A stretch of 61,375 nucleotides of DNA from assembly GCA_038211295.1 (NCBI GenBank), contig JBBQVS010000015.1, positions 1 to 61,375 of the forward strand, in the 5' to 3' direction. Each line of letters starts with the position of its first letter. The first letter of the stretch is position 1. The position numbers and the translations under genes were made by a program. A model generated the notes under the pieces. It was not told the DNA's origin and ran no database searches. It saw only the letters and a list, made by a program, of their open reading frames with translations. Positions 61,361 to 61,375 of this stretch are shown here, piece by piece. This DNA is from JBBQVS01 sp038211295. GTDB lineage: Bacteria; Chloroflexota; Ktedonobacteria; Ktedonobacterales; Ktedonobacteraceae.

Positions 61361-61375
61361 GTATCAAAATCACCA

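Overview
The window reads as a chromosomal segment of a Chloroflexota bacterium, most likely class Ktedonobacteria. This is inferred from the mix of families: a Ser/Thr kinase with an Ig-like domain and a membrane tail, a PRC-barrel MgtE, PQQ-propeller/Calx-beta surface proteins, a DUF4388 protein, orphan receivers and an Rpn-type nuclease. GC content looks mid-range. No 16S gene is present, so the assignment is not proven.

Left part (1-14.9 kb): a TnpB gene cut by the window edge ends against miaA. miaA overlaps the end of a transmembrane Ser/Thr kinase gene by four bases. Next come an orphan receiver, a collapsed ada pseudogene that no single reading frame reveals, an EamA exporter convergent with mgtE, and a minus-strand operon of an SDR reductase, an animal-type 6-pyruvoyl-tetrahydropterin synthase and a GT4 glycosyltransferase. 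A DUF4388 gene then converges on an aldehyde dehydrogenase gene across a 54-bp perfect palindrome.

Middle (14.9-52.6 kb): almost everything is on the minus strand and concerns surface glycans. One block (14929-25970) carries a polyprenyl-phosphate GT2, a GT4, a sugar-nucleotide epimerase, a flippase-like membrane protein, a HlyD-type adaptor, a TPR membrane protein and a GT-C transferase fused to jelly-roll domains. A large plus-strand surface protein (26646-30686) and a convergent GH-like secreted protein follow. The main block (52603 down to 32013) looks like one operon from a promoter near 52.77 kb. It has two nucleotide-sugar modules (aminotransferase/oxidoreductase/dehydrogenase/2-epimerase, and phosphoglycosyl transferase/aminotransferase/4,6-dehydratase), a BY-kinase with Wzz-type domain, a CpsB-type phosphatase, a Wzy-like polymerase or ligase, a Wzx-like flippase, several GT4 enzymes, a glucuronyl C5-epimerase-like/GT4 fusion and a polysaccharide deacetylase. 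Together these describe a Wzx/Wzy-type exopolysaccharide or capsule rich in amino sugars and probably uronic acids.

Right part (52.9-61.4 kb), all plus strand: ROK kinase, tlyA, an orphan receiver, a benzoate-CoA-ligase-like enzyme, a Nudix hydrolase, an Rpn/PD-(D/E)XK protein with a four-unit octapeptide repeat, a two-component pair and tRNA-Phe(GAA) with its own promoter and a terminator. Several promoters share an extended -10 of the form TGnTATAmT or TGnTATAGT, and two lie so close to the ATG that leaderless mRNAs are likely.
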